Of a DNA stretch of 20,225 nucleotides, positions 13,769-20,225 are shown in pieces; within the stretch, counting starts at the first letter, position 1, and each line of letters begins with the position of its first letter. The position numbers and the translations under genes are program-made. The stretch is from an uncultured Lachnospiraceae bacterium (GTDB lineage Bacteria; Bacillota_A; Clostridia; Lachnospirales; Lachnospiraceae), in NCBI GenBank assembly GCA_910587905.1, contig CAJUOF010000361.1, positions 1-20,225 on the forward strand, written 5' to 3'. The notes under the pieces are model-generated. The model did not search any database. It saw only the letters and a list, made by a program, of their open reading frames with translations, and was not told where the DNA came from.

Positions 13769-14488
13769 CTATTCTTCATCTCTGATTCCCAGCACGTCAT
13801 GATAGACCTGAAACGACGTCCGCACCATCTCCTTCACACTCGCCTTATCCCCGGAACAAAATGCCTGCAGCACCAGCTCATGGTCCTTCAAGGCCTGTTC
13901 GGCGTCATAGCTCTCCAAAGACTTCATCGGCGCCTCAAAAATTTCCAGAAGCAGACTTCCGATCTGCGTGATAAAGGAATTCCCGCAGATGTCCAACAGC
14001 AGCCGGTGAAAGGCAGAGTCGTCCGCCACCGTCGCCGTCCCCTCCCTGCATTTTTCACGAAACCGGTCGATCTCCTCCCGCAGCTTCCGAATGTCCTCGT
14101 CGGTGGCCCGGTCCATGGCAAACTCGATCACCGCCTGCTCGAACATGATGCGAAAATCATAGAGCTCCCTGGAAGAGCTCCCCTGCAGAACCAAGTTAAA
14201 AATCAGGGGCATCATGATGTCTGACTTGAGCTTGCTGCAGATGCGGCTCCGCTTTCCCTGGCGGATCTCCACCACCCCGATCATCTGGAGCATCTTGAGG
14301 GCCTCCCGGATGCTGGATTTCCCCACCCCCAAAAGCGCACACATTTCCGCCTCGGAGGGCAGCTCGTCCCCCGGATGGAACTCTCCGTCCAGAATCGCCT
14401 GCTTCAGCCACAGCACGACCCGCTCCGACAAATTCTCCGTTTTCAAAATAGGCGCCTTTAACTGCCCGCCTCCGTAATTACCTGACAT
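13769..14488 (-). CDS. FadR-subfamily GntR transcriptional regulator
   Basis: In this 239-residue protein residues about 20 to 85 form the GntR winged helix (SERVVLWLKQAILDGEFHPG, LPSEAEMCALLGVGKSSIRE, ALKMLQMIGVVEIRQGKRSRI). Residues about 100 to 230 are the all-helical FCD ligand domain. FCD metal ligands Asp157, His161 and His203 are visible, but the third usual His seems to be Ser225, so metal binding may be altered. It is convergent with the plus-strand operon and shares its terminator. It is the only regulator in the locus and the natural candidate to bind the three GATATC-centred dyads. The ATG at 14488 has GGGGAGA about 11 bases upstream. Its ligand is probably an intermediate of the pathway (inference). 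Confidence 0.9.
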   Translation of the reverse strand: MSGNYGGGQLKAPILKTENLSERVVLWLKQAILDGEFHPGDELPSEAEMCALLGVGKSSIREALKMLQMIGVVEIRQGKRSRICSKLKSDIMMPLIFNLVLQGSSSRELYDFRIMFEQAVIEFAMDRATDEDIRKLREEIDRFREKCREGTATVADDSAFHRLLLDICGNSFITQIGSLLLEIFEAPMKSLESYDAEQALKDHELVLQAFCSGDKASVKEMVRTSFQVYHDVLGIRDEE

Positions 14489-14510
14489 CTCTTACATTTC
14501 TCCCCGGTCT

Positions 14511-14529
14511 TAATAAGCTTATTATAACA
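14511..14529 (-). promoter_or_regulatory. Promoter -10 of the GntR gene with overlapping palindrome
   Basis: On the minus strand TGTTATAAT (14529 to 14521) is an extended -10 with a perfect TATAAT; no good -35 is seen. A perfect 14-bp palindrome TAATAAGCTTATTA (14511 to 14524) overlaps it. Its ATAAG/CTTAT half-sites resemble those of the 18-bp dyads but with closer spacing, so autoregulation is possible. Confidence 0.5.
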
Positions 14530-14578
14530 AACTGCCGCCCTGAGGGCTAGTTGCAAATGAATGAAAACCCTGCTTTTT

Positions 14579-14592
14579 AGAAAACGTTTCCT
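14579..14592. promoter_or_regulatory. Weak CcpA (cre)-like site
   Basis: AGAAAACGTTTCCT matches 11 of 14 positions of the catabolite-response consensus TGAAARCGYTTWCA. It lies upstream of the regulator promoter. Single sites of this quality occur by chance, so this is tentative. Confidence 0.2.
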
Positions 14593-14673
14593 TTCACTTC
14601 GAACCTGATATTTTTCTAACGGGATTATATCACAAATAGTTCGAAAAAACATGATGAAATTTTTCCGTATCCA

Positions 14674-14702
14674 TTGACCCGATGGCATGAAATAGATATA
14701 AT
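14674..14702 (+). promoter_or_regulatory. Promoter of the toxin-antitoxin operon
   Basis: TTGACC (14674 to 14679), a 17-base spacer and a perfect TATAAT (14697 to 14702) give a strong sigma-A promoter. AGGAGG at 14733 to 14738 precedes the antitoxin ATG. Confidence 0.8.
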
Positions 14703-14712
14703 ATGGATATAA

Positions 14713-14728
14713 TTTTGCTATCGCAAAA
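14713..14728. promoter_or_regulatory. Palindrome, candidate toxin-antitoxin operator
   Basis: TTTTGC-TATC-GCAAAA is a 6+6 inverted repeat between the promoter and the ribosome binding site. Phd/YefM antitoxins repress their own operons through palindromes near the promoter, so this is a likely site. Confidence 0.5.
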
Positions 14729-14745
14729 ACTCAGGAGGTGCTGGT

Positions 14746-15012
14746 ATGAATATCCGTCCATCTGCTGCAATTCGTCAGAACTACAACGAAATTGCCGATC
14801 TGTGCCGAAAGACCGCAGAGCCGATTTTCCTCACCAAAAATGGCGAGGGTGATTTGGTCGTCATGGACATTGAAACCTACGACAGACGGGAAAAGATATT
14901 GAAGCTTCGGGAGGAGCTGCTTGCCGTGGAGGAGGACCGACTTGCAGGCAGAACGGGATATACCCTCGACGAACTGGACGCTTATCTTGACGATGTCATC
15001 GCAGAGGCATAG
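14746..15012 (+). CDS. Phd/YefM-family antitoxin
   Basis: This 88-residue protein has an N-terminal DNA-binding half, MNIRPSAAIRQNYNEIADLC, followed by PIFLTKNGEGDLVVMDIETYDR. This is the characteristic Phd/YefM strand pattern (LTKNG, VVMD). The C-terminal helix (LAVEEDRLAGRTGYTLDELD) is the toxin-neutralising part. It overlaps nothing and is followed three bases later by the toxin gene, the usual antitoxin-first order. Base composition is more AT-rich than the flanking metabolic genes, consistent with acquisition as a mobile cassette. The start has an AGGAGG ribosome binding site. Confidence 0.92.
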   Translation: MNIRPSAAIRQNYNEIADLCRKTAEPIFLTKNGEGDLVVMDIETYDRREKILKLREELLAVEEDRLAGRTGYTLDELDAYLDDVIAEA

Positions 15013-15015
15013 CGT

Positions 15016-15342
15016 ATGGCTGAAAACAAAAAATACAACGTTATTGTTTCTGACAGGGCAAAACGAATGTTGGGGACGCATATGCGTTTTATGGCGCAGG
15101 CCAGCAAGGAGACTGCTGCCAAAAAGAAACTGCTTATGACCGCCATGCGTTCACTCTCCCGGATGCCGCAGCGTTTTCCATTCTTCGAGGAACTGTCAGT
15201 CACGCCAAACAAGTATCACAAGATGTTTGTGGAAAAATGGTATCTCATCCTTTACCAGATACAGGACGATACGGTTTATATAGAATATATTCTCGACTGC
15301 CGCAGGGATTACGGTTGGCTTTTTCCCCTCCATCGTCTATAA
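15016..15342 (+). CDS. RelE/ParE-superfamily toxin
   Basis: This 108-residue basic protein of the type II toxin fold has N-terminal YNVIVSDRAKRMLGTHMRF, central FEELSVTPNKYHKMFVEKWYLILYQI and C-terminal VYIEYILDCRRDYGWLF, matching RelE/ParE-type toxins often annotated as plasmid-stabilisation proteins. RelE members cut ribosome-bound mRNA and ParE members poison gyrase; sequence alone does not decide which. It begins three bases after the antitoxin stop and is cotranscribed. Length and motifs look intact. Confidence 0.9.
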   Translation: MAENKKYNVIVSDRAKRMLGTHMRFMAQASKETAAKKKLLMTAMRSLSRMPQRFPFFEELSVTPNKYHKMFVEKWYLILYQIQDDTVYIEYILDCRRDYGWLFPLHRL

Positions 15343-15379
15343 TAAAAGCAGACTATTCCAGCCTTCTGATGAATATGGA

Positions 15380-15385
15380 TATAAA
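15380..15385 (+). promoter_or_regulatory. Possible -10 element before the DUF885 gene
   Basis: TATAAA lies 23 bases before the ATG, which gives a very short leader. A weak TTCCAG is 18 bases upstream. Read-through from the toxin operon, whose stop is at 15342 with no terminator seen, is equally possible. Confidence 0.3.
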
Positions 15386-15408
15386 AGTACAACAATAAGG
15401 AGGACGTT

Positions 15409-17184
15409 ATGCAAAAACGAGTCACCCGCCTGCTGGCCCTGCTCATGGCCGTGGTTCTGTCTCTCTGCCCGCTCGGCTGCAGCACGGGCCGGACGCCGCA
15501 GGCCAGCGAGGATGAGCATCAGCGGTTTACGGAGTTTTCCGAGGAACTGTTCCGGTCGGAGCTCCTTGAAAACACCATCAACCTGCACTATACGCTGGCC
15601 TATCCTGAAAAATACGGGATCAAAGATTATGACGTGGTTCTGCCCGTCGTCAGCGCAGACTCTGAAAAAGAGTCCTACGCCAGCGTCCGGGAGGTTTTGG
15701 GAGAGCTTGAGGACATCGAATACAAGCTTCTTCCGGACGACGACAGGCTCACCTACGACGTATTGAAGGAATACCTGGAAACCTCGCTGGAGGGGGAGGA
15801 TTTCTATTACTTCTATGAGCCTTTCTCTCCCATCATGGGCTTCCAGTCCAACCTGTCCATCACCCTGGCGGAATACACCTTCCGGAGGGAGCAGGACGTG
15901 CAGGATTACCTTGCGCTTCTGGAACTCCTCCCCGCCTATGCGGACTCCCTGGTCACCCTTGAGAAGACCCGCTCCAAAATGGGCTACGCCATGCCGGACA
16001 GTACCATCGACGACGTGTTTGACAGCGTCCAGGAATTTTTAAATTCCGGGGAAGACAACATTTTCCTCACCTCCTTCGAGGAACGGCTGGAGAAGCTGGA
16101 GGACCTTTCTGAGGCCAAGAAGTCAGAATACGTAGATAAAAACCGGGAGATCCTGGAAAAGCAGATTCTCCCTTCCTATAAAAAGATCGGCCGCTGCCTC
16201 CAGGAGGTGCGGGGCACCGCAGAAAACGTCCAGGGGCTCTGCCATACGGAGGGAGGCGACGAGTATTACGCCCATCTGTTGAAGAGCATGGTGGGCTCCG
16301 GCCACACTCCGGAGGAAATGCTCGCCCTCGTCGAGAACCAGATCCAGCAGGACATGACGGAAATGTTCATGATCATGAGCAGTTCCCCGGAACTTCTGGA
16401 AAATTTTGACGGCACGATCCCGGAAGACCGGACGCCGGAGGAGATCCTGGAATATCTGAAAGAGGCCATGAAGGACGAGTATCCGGAGCTTCCCGTGGAG
16501 GCCGCCTATCAGATCAAATACGTCCCGGAGTACATGGAGGAGAGCACCAGCCCGGCCTTCTACATGACGCCGCCCTATGACCTCCCGGGTGAAAACACCA
16601 TCTATATCAACAATTCCTCCACGGACGCAAGCTCCCTGTTTTCCACCTTGGCCCACGAGGGCTATCCCGGCCATCTGTATCAGATGGTCTACGCTTCGGC
16701 GACCTTCTCCAATCCCATCCGGAACCTGCTGTCCTACCTGGGATATTCGGAGGGCTGGGGCCTTTACGTGGAGCACGAGTCCTACGCCATGAATGACGAA
16801 CTGACCTCGCAGTCAGAAGACCTTGCCAGACTGCACAGGCTGAATTCCTCCGTCAGCATCGCCGTCCATGCCCTGATCGACTTGAAGATCCACTACGAGG
16901 GCTGCTCCCCGGAGGAGATTCGGGCGCTTCTCACCACTTATTTCGGGGATCTGGGCGAGGAAGCAGTCCGGGAGCTCTATGACCTGATCGTCAGCGAGCC
17001 TGCCTATTACTTAAAATATTACGGAGGATATCTGGAGTTTCTGCTGCTTCGGGAGAAAGCCGAGGACCAGCTCGAAGAGGAATTTGACTTGAAGGAGTTC
17101 CACAAATTCCTTCTGGACATGGGGCCCTGCGCCTTCCCCACCATAGATACCTATATGGATGACTGGATCAAAGAACAGAAGTAA
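15409..17184 (+). CDS. DUF885-family metallopeptidase-like lipoprotein
   Basis: The protein has 591 residues, the family's usual length. The N-terminus (KRVTRLLALLMAVVLSLCPLGC) is a lipoprotein signal with likely lipidated Cys24, so the protein is surface-anchored. The body is acidic and helical. The zinc-site motif LAHEGYPGH gives His416, Glu417 and His422, and EGWGLYVEHE follows with Glu448 as probable third ligand. This is the DUF885 pattern, related to gluzincin carboxypeptidases. The role is probably extracellular peptide hydrolysis. The ATG at 15409 has AAGGAGG at 15397 to 15403. It is followed by a PH-like gene on the same strand. A link to the hydroxyproline locus (collagen peptides supply hydroxyproline) is speculative. 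Confidence 0.92.
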   Translation: MQKRVTRLLALLMAVVLSLCPLGCSTGRTPQASEDEHQRFTEFSEELFRSELLENTINLHYTLAYPEKYGIKDYDVVLPVVSADSEKESYASVREVLGELEDIEYKLLPDDDRLTYDVLKEYLETSLEGEDFYYFYEPFSPIMGFQSNLSITLAEYTFRREQDVQDYLALLELLPAYADSLVTLEKTRSKMGYAMPDSTIDDVFDSVQEFLNSGEDNIFLTSFEERLEKLEDLSEAKKSEYVDKNREILEKQILPSYKKIGRCLQEVRGTAENVQGLCHTEGGDEYYAHLLKSMVGSGHTPEEMLALVENQIQQDMTEMFMIMSSSPELLENFDGTIPEDRTPEEILEYLKEAMKDEYPELPVEAAYQIKYVPEYMEESTSPAFYMTPPYDLPGENTIYINNSSTDASSLFSTLAHEGYPGHLYQMVYASATFSNPIRNLLSYLGYSEGWGLYVEHESYAMNDELTSQSEDLARLHRLNSSVSIAVHALIDLKIHYEGCSPEEIRALLTTYFGDLGEEAVRELYDLIVSEPAYYLKYYGGYLEFLLLREKAEDQLEEEFDLKEFHKFLLDMGPCAFPTIDTYMDDWIKEQK

Positions 17185-17188
17185 AATC

Positions 17189-17219
17189 CGGCATGCCCGC
17201 CGCTTCGGCGCTGCCGTTT
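17189..17219 (+). terminator. Small hairpin after the DUF885 gene
   Basis: CGGCA pairs with TGCCG (17189-17193 with 17212-17216), and inside it CGCCG pairs with CGGCG around a CTT loop. Only TTT follows, so it is a weak terminator or processing hairpin within a possible two-gene operon. Confidence 0.4.
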
Positions 17220-17241
17220 GAAAGAAAGGAGACAAGATACC

Positions 17242-17652
17242 ATGAAAAAACAACCGGATGAGCTTTGGAGGGACAGGAGACACGTCCTCTGGTTCCCCTT
17301 CTCCTTCGACAGATATTACATCGCCAACGGACGGCTCTACTGCCGTCACGGCCTTCTTCGCCAGGACGAACACGAATGCCTGCTGTACCGGATCCTGGAC
17401 ATTTCCCTGCGCCGGACCCTGGGCAACCGGTTCTGCGGTACCGGGACCATCACCCTCCGGACCACCGACGCCTCCGACCCGCTCTTAACCCTTAAAAACA
17501 TCAAGCACAGCCGGGCCGTCAAGGAGATGCTCAGCAACCTGATCGAGGAAGAACGGACCAAAAAAGGCATCACCGGCCGGGAAGTCCTCACCAACAGCGG
17601 CATGATGGACCGGAACGGGGACGGGCGGATCGATATCGACGATTTCCTGTAA
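17242..17652 (+). CDS. PH-like domain protein with C-terminal EF-hand/dockerin-type loop
   Basis: In this 136-residue cytoplasmic protein residues about 10 to 95 (LWFPFSFDRYYIANGRLYCRHGLL, ISLRRTLGNRFCGTGTITLRTTD, LLTLKNIKHSRAVKEML) resemble the bacterial PH (bPH_2/DUF304-type) domain, without the membrane helices often found beside it. The last residues contain DRNGDGRIDIDD, a canonical calcium-loop pattern (Asp1, Asn3, Asp5, Gly6, Ile8, Asp9, Asp12). A lone EF-hand loop on a PH-like domain is unusual. The ATG at 17242 has AAAGGAG about ten bases upstream; a TTG at 17218 precedes that site and is rejected. Partner and ligand are unknown. Confidence 0.8.
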   Translation: MKKQPDELWRDRRHVLWFPFSFDRYYIANGRLYCRHGLLRQDEHECLLYRILDISLRRTLGNRFCGTGTITLRTTDASDPLLTLKNIKHSRAVKEMLSNLIEEERTKKGITGREVLTNSGMMDRNGDGRIDIDDFL

Positions 17653-17660
17653 CGCCCGCC

Positions 17661-17688
17661 GGGGCGCCCTCCCAAAAGAGGGCGCCCC
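17661..17688 (+). terminator. GC-rich terminator hairpin between convergent genes
   Basis: A perfect 11-bp stem (GGGGCGCCCTC with GAGGGCGCCCC) around CCAAAA is followed by AGACTTTCTT, a modest T-rich tail. It lies 8 bases after the PH-like gene and 13 before the stop of the convergent ATPase gene, so it probably insulates both. Confidence 0.75.
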
Positions 17689-17701
17689 AGACTTTCTTAC
17701 G

Positions 17702-18961
17702 TCACTCTTCCTCGTCGTATTCGTCAGATGCGTTGGCAAGGCGCTCGTCCACGTTTCCAAATTCATCCGTCTGATACACCCGTTCCCGGTAGCGGAACGC
17801 CAAGGCACGGGCATCCTTCGGCCCGCCCTCCGCTGCGGTCTTCACCTTCTGCTCGATCTCGGAGAGGGTCAGGCGGACGGACGGCTCCGGGCTCCCCGCC
17901 GGCTTCTCCCTCTGGGAGAGCGACCCGATGACCGGCTCCGGCCCAGCAGCAGCCGGGAGCGCAAGGCCGGCGACCGGACTTTGGCCCTCTGCCTCTCTCA
18001 CCATGGCGATCGCCTGCCGCACCATATGGCCCTTTACTTTGTAATATCCCCCGTCCCGCAGCCGTTCATAGGCATACTGCTCCGACACCTGATCCCGCAC
18101 CACAATGTCAGACAGGTACAGTTTGATCCATTCCATCAGCCGCTTTAGCTGCGCATAGTCAAACCCTTCCGTCTCCGCCGCAATCTCCTCCGGAGTAATC
18201 CCCTCCAATGCGATCTGATAGGAAAAGGGTTCTTCTTCTCCCGCCTCCCCGCCGTCCTCATAGACGACCTCCACATTCAGATGGAGACGGATGTAATTTT
18301 TCCGCTCTTCCCGAGAGGGGAGGGGAAAGGAGATCAGCGGGAAATCCCGTTTCAGGGCGGCGGAAAACATTCCCCCGTCCCGCTCGATCAGGATCGGAAA
18401 AAAGACGCCCGGCTCCTGCTCCTCCGCAAATTCCAGAAGGAGGTCATAGAGCTCCCCCCCATAGGGATTCTCACTGAGCTGTTCCAGGAGGAGGATCAGC
18501 GGATGTTCCTCCGAGGCAAGTCTCAGAACGGCCTTCATCCGCTTCACGGCCTTTTTTCCGGAATGCAGGCCGAACCGGACGCCGCTTGCCGTCACCAGAC
18601 GGGTATATCCCATATTCTTTAAATTTCCCACAAGATGCTCTGCCGTCGTCATTTTCCCGCAGCCGGAGGGGCCGGCAAAGAGCAGGCCGTAAGCCTCCTC
18701 CACGCCAAGCAGGGCACTCATATCCACTCTCCGTTCCGACTGTTCAAACATCATCTCCAGAAGCTTTGCCTGGCCGTAATGATCCATCCGCCCAAGCCGT
18801 TCCAGATTCCCTTTATAGCCGGAGCCGGTAAGGGCAGACAGATCCCTCCCATACCGGTCTGCCTCTTCCAGGAGGATCAGCTTTTGTTCCGCCCACTGCC
18901 CGGCCGCATCCCTCACACCTTCCGCCGCCTGCCCGGCTTCATTTTCCGCTCTGTCCGCCAT
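17702..18961 (-). CDS. AAA-type ATPase with degenerate Walker B (probable pseudo-ATPase subunit)
   Basis: This is a 419-residue protein from the ATG at 18961. An Ala/Glu-rich N-terminus (1 to 40) precedes the domain. Walker A is GPSGCGKM (97 to 104), with Met where Thr/Ser normally follows the Lys. At the Walker B position the sequence is LILLLEQLSE (155 to 164), with Glu-Gln in place of Asp-Glu. Both changes would impair Mg2+ coordination and hydrolysis, so it may bind but not hydrolyse ATP. A helical region (PEEIAAETEGFDYAQLKRL) matches the AAA small lid. The C-terminal 100 residues are Pro/Ala-rich and then acidic (ASDEYDEEE). It follows an intact AAA gene by 16 bases, suggesting a hetero-oligomer. 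Family and process unknown. Confidence 0.8.
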   Translation of the reverse strand: MADRAENEAGQAAEGVRDAAGQWAEQKLILLEEADRYGRDLSALTGSGYKGNLERLGRMDHYGQAKLLEMMFEQSERRVDMSALLGVEEAYGLLFAGPSGCGKMTTAEHLVGNLKNMGYTRLVTASGVRFGLHSGKKAVKRMKAVLRLASEEHPLILLLEQLSENPYGGELYDLLLEFAEEQEPGVFFPILIERDGGMFSAALKRDFPLISFPLPSREERKNYIRLHLNVEVVYEDGGEAGEEEPFSYQIALEGITPEEIAAETEGFDYAQLKRLMEWIKLYLSDIVVRDQVSEQYAYERLRDGGYYKVKGHMVRQAIAMVREAEGQSPVAGLALPAAAGPEPVIGSLSQREKPAGSPEPSVRLTLSEIEQKVKTAAEGGPKDARALAFRYRERVYQTDEFGNVDERLANASDEYDEEE

Positions 18962-18977
18962 AAGTTTCCCTCTCCCC

Positions 18978-20225
18978 TCAGCCGCCCAGCTCCTCCATGG
19001 CACTCTGCGCCCATTGTTTCAGATGACCGGTATCCTTGGGCAGCAAGTGATATTCCTCTCTGACCTTTTTGAAGGTCTCTCCCCTCAGGCAGAAGACATT
19101 GTTTTTCATGGCCTCCGTCGCAGCGGCCGTGTCATTTCCGTAGGAGACTCCGATCTCGGTCACCAGCTCCTTCTTGAGCCTGGCGGTAAACTTCCTCAGA
19201 TCCCGGTAGTTGAAATCCTCCGTCTGCCCTGCCATGTCCTCATAGGAGAAGCCCTCTTCGTTCCGGATGATGTGCTCCAGCCGCATCCTGAAATAATTGG
19301 CCCTGGCGGCGGCGTCCGGCAGCTCCACCTCGATGAGCTCCACCCGGTCCAGCATGGCGATGTCCACGTCCTCCGGGTTGTTGGTGGCCCCGATGAAGAT
19401 CACCTGCTTGTCGGATTTGATCAAATCGTTATAGCTGGTGAGGAACTGGTTGGTGGCGGAGATCACATGGGCCGGCTGATGGCTCTTTTTGCGGTTGCCG
19501 CAGACGCCGTCGATCTCGTCGATGAACAGGATACAGGGGGCGTTCTTTTCCGCCTCCTCGAACATCCGCTTGATGATCTTCTCCGTCCGTCCCACCAGGC
19601 TCTCGTGGATGTCCGCCCCGGACAGACACATATATTTAAAATCGAACCGCTCGATGAGCTCATGGGCGAAGGCCTCCAACAGGAAGGTCTTTCCGCAGCC
19701 GGGAAGTCCATAGAAAAAGAAGGACTGGACCGTCTCCATCTCAAAAAACGCATTCAGGCTGGCGTTGCCGATGTCCCGGATGATCCGCTCCATGAGGGCC
19801 TTTAATCCCTCCATGCCGGCCACGCATTCAAACCCGGTCTTCGGGGCCTCCCGGAACCAGGATGCGACCGTCTCCTCACTGATCTCGTCCCGGCCGCCGG
19901 CCGCCGGATTCCCGGAAGCTTTGCCCCCGCCTGCTGCCGGATTTCCAGAAGCATTTCCAGAAGCGTTTCCGGGAGCGCCTCCCGTGGTGCCTCCCTCCGT
20001 CTGCCGCCCGGAGGCCGTCCCGCTCTTTTTCTTTGCCTCGGCGGCCGCCTCCATGTTTTTGACCGCCCTGGGATTCAGAATCTCCACGATGTGGCGGAGC
20101 TCGCCCTCGCAGTCGATCTGCCTTTCAATCCATCTATCCTGGGCCGCACCCACGCTCATGGAAGCCGCCCTGGCGCAAACCTCCGCCGCCTTCTGGTAGA
20201 GCTTTCCCTCTTCCCTGGCTACTGC
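18978..20225 (-). CDS. AAA-family ATPase, 5' end beyond the window
   Basis: The frame stays open to the right edge, so the start is not visible; an ATG at 20159 is internal or a minor alternative. Counting from it, Walker A is GLPGCGKT (151 to 158), Walker B ILFIDEID (210 to 217), sensor 1 FIGATNNP (255 to 262), then MLDRVELIEVELPD. This is an intact classical AAA module like Vps4/katanin or FtsH-type ATPases, without a protease domain. The N-terminal part (EEGKLYQKAAEVCARAA onward) is helical and MIT-like. It is joined by a Gly/Ala/Asn-rich linker with repeated SGNPAAGG and ASGN units (about 46 to 90). The C-terminal lid contains YEDMAGQTEDFNYRDLRKF. The next gene encodes its probable inactive partner. 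The substrate is unknown. Confidence 0.88.
   Translation of the reverse strand, partial: AVAREEGKLYQKAAEVCARAASMSVGAAQDRWIERQIDCEGELRHIVEILNPRAVKNMEAAAEAKKKSGTASGRQTEGGTTGGAPGNASGNASGNPAAGGGKASGNPAAGGRDEISEETVASWFREAPKTGFECVAGMEGLKALMERIIRDIGNASLNAFFEMETVQSFFFYGLPGCGKTFLLEAFAHELIERFDFKYMCLSGADIHESLVGRTEKIIKRMFEEAEKNAPCILFIDEIDGVCGNRKKSHQPAHVISATNQFLTSYNDLIKSDKQVIFIGATNNPEDVDIAMLDRVELIEVELPDAAARANYFRMRLEHIIRNEEGFSYEDMAGQTEDFNYRDLRKFTARLKKELVTEIGVSYGNDTAAATEAMKNNVFCLRGETFKKVREEYHLLPKDTGHLKQWAQSAMEELGG

Noticed and set aside
14458..14688. 76-residue minus-strand frame upstream of the GntR gene
   Set aside because: No ribosome binding site or family similarity. It covers the regulator's promoter and palindrome and overlaps the regulator start.
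14731..15081. 116-residue minus-strand frame opposite the antitoxin
   Set aside because: It is antisense to a recognised Phd/YefM-RelE/ParE pair with proper promoter and ribosome binding sites.

Overview
The window looks like GC-rich chromosomal DNA from an anaerobic Bacillota, most likely a class Clostridia gut-type organism. This rests on AGGAGG-type ribosome binding sites, TTGACA/TATAAT promoters, strongly GC-ending codons, clostridial-looking lipoprotein signals, and a proline racemase resembling the clostridial family. I cannot name a species.

Region 1 (1 to about 13.76 kb) is one metabolic locus. A long, tightly packed minus-strand operon runs from a promoter near 11.4 kb to past the left edge. 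In transcription order it encodes a proline racemase/4-hydroxyproline 2-epimerase-type enzyme, a four-part electron-transferring dehydrogenase (2Fe-2S protein, FAD/NAD subunit, ferredoxin-BFD fusion, DAO-type flavoprotein), a complete LIV-type ABC importer (livK, livH, livM, livG, livF), both subunits of aconitase X, and the start of an iron-containing alcohol dehydrogenase whose frame is broken. Divergent from it, an iron-containing alcohol dehydrogenase and a DapA/NAL-family lyase form a plus-strand operon. That operon ends at a strong terminator shared with a convergent FadR-type GntR regulator. The enzyme classes fit the oxidative hydroxyproline route (epimerise, oxidise, deaminate with a DapA-fold enzyme). 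Aconitase X may add cis-3-hydroxyproline dehydration. The substrate is inferred. No 2-oxoglutarate-semialdehyde dehydrogenase is visible, and alcohol dehydrogenases are present instead. Three copies of an 18-bp dyad centred on GATATC sit at three promoter-like sequences and look like the regulon operator.

Region 2 (about 14.5 to 15.35 kb) is a more AT-rich insert-like stretch with a Phd/YefM antitoxin and RelE/ParE toxin pair, a strong promoter and a palindromic operator candidate.

Region 3 (15.4 to 17.7 kb, plus strand) has a DUF885 metallopeptidase-like lipoprotein and a small PH-like protein ending in an EF-hand/dockerin-type loop.

Region 4 (17.7 kb to the right edge, minus strand) has two adjacent AAA-type ATPases. 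The upstream one has intact Walker motifs. The downstream one has Glu-Gln where the Walker B Asp-Glu should be, so it looks like a pseudo-ATPase partner. The upstream gene runs off the window and its system is not identifiable here. I found no tRNA, rRNA, CRISPR array or insertion sequence.
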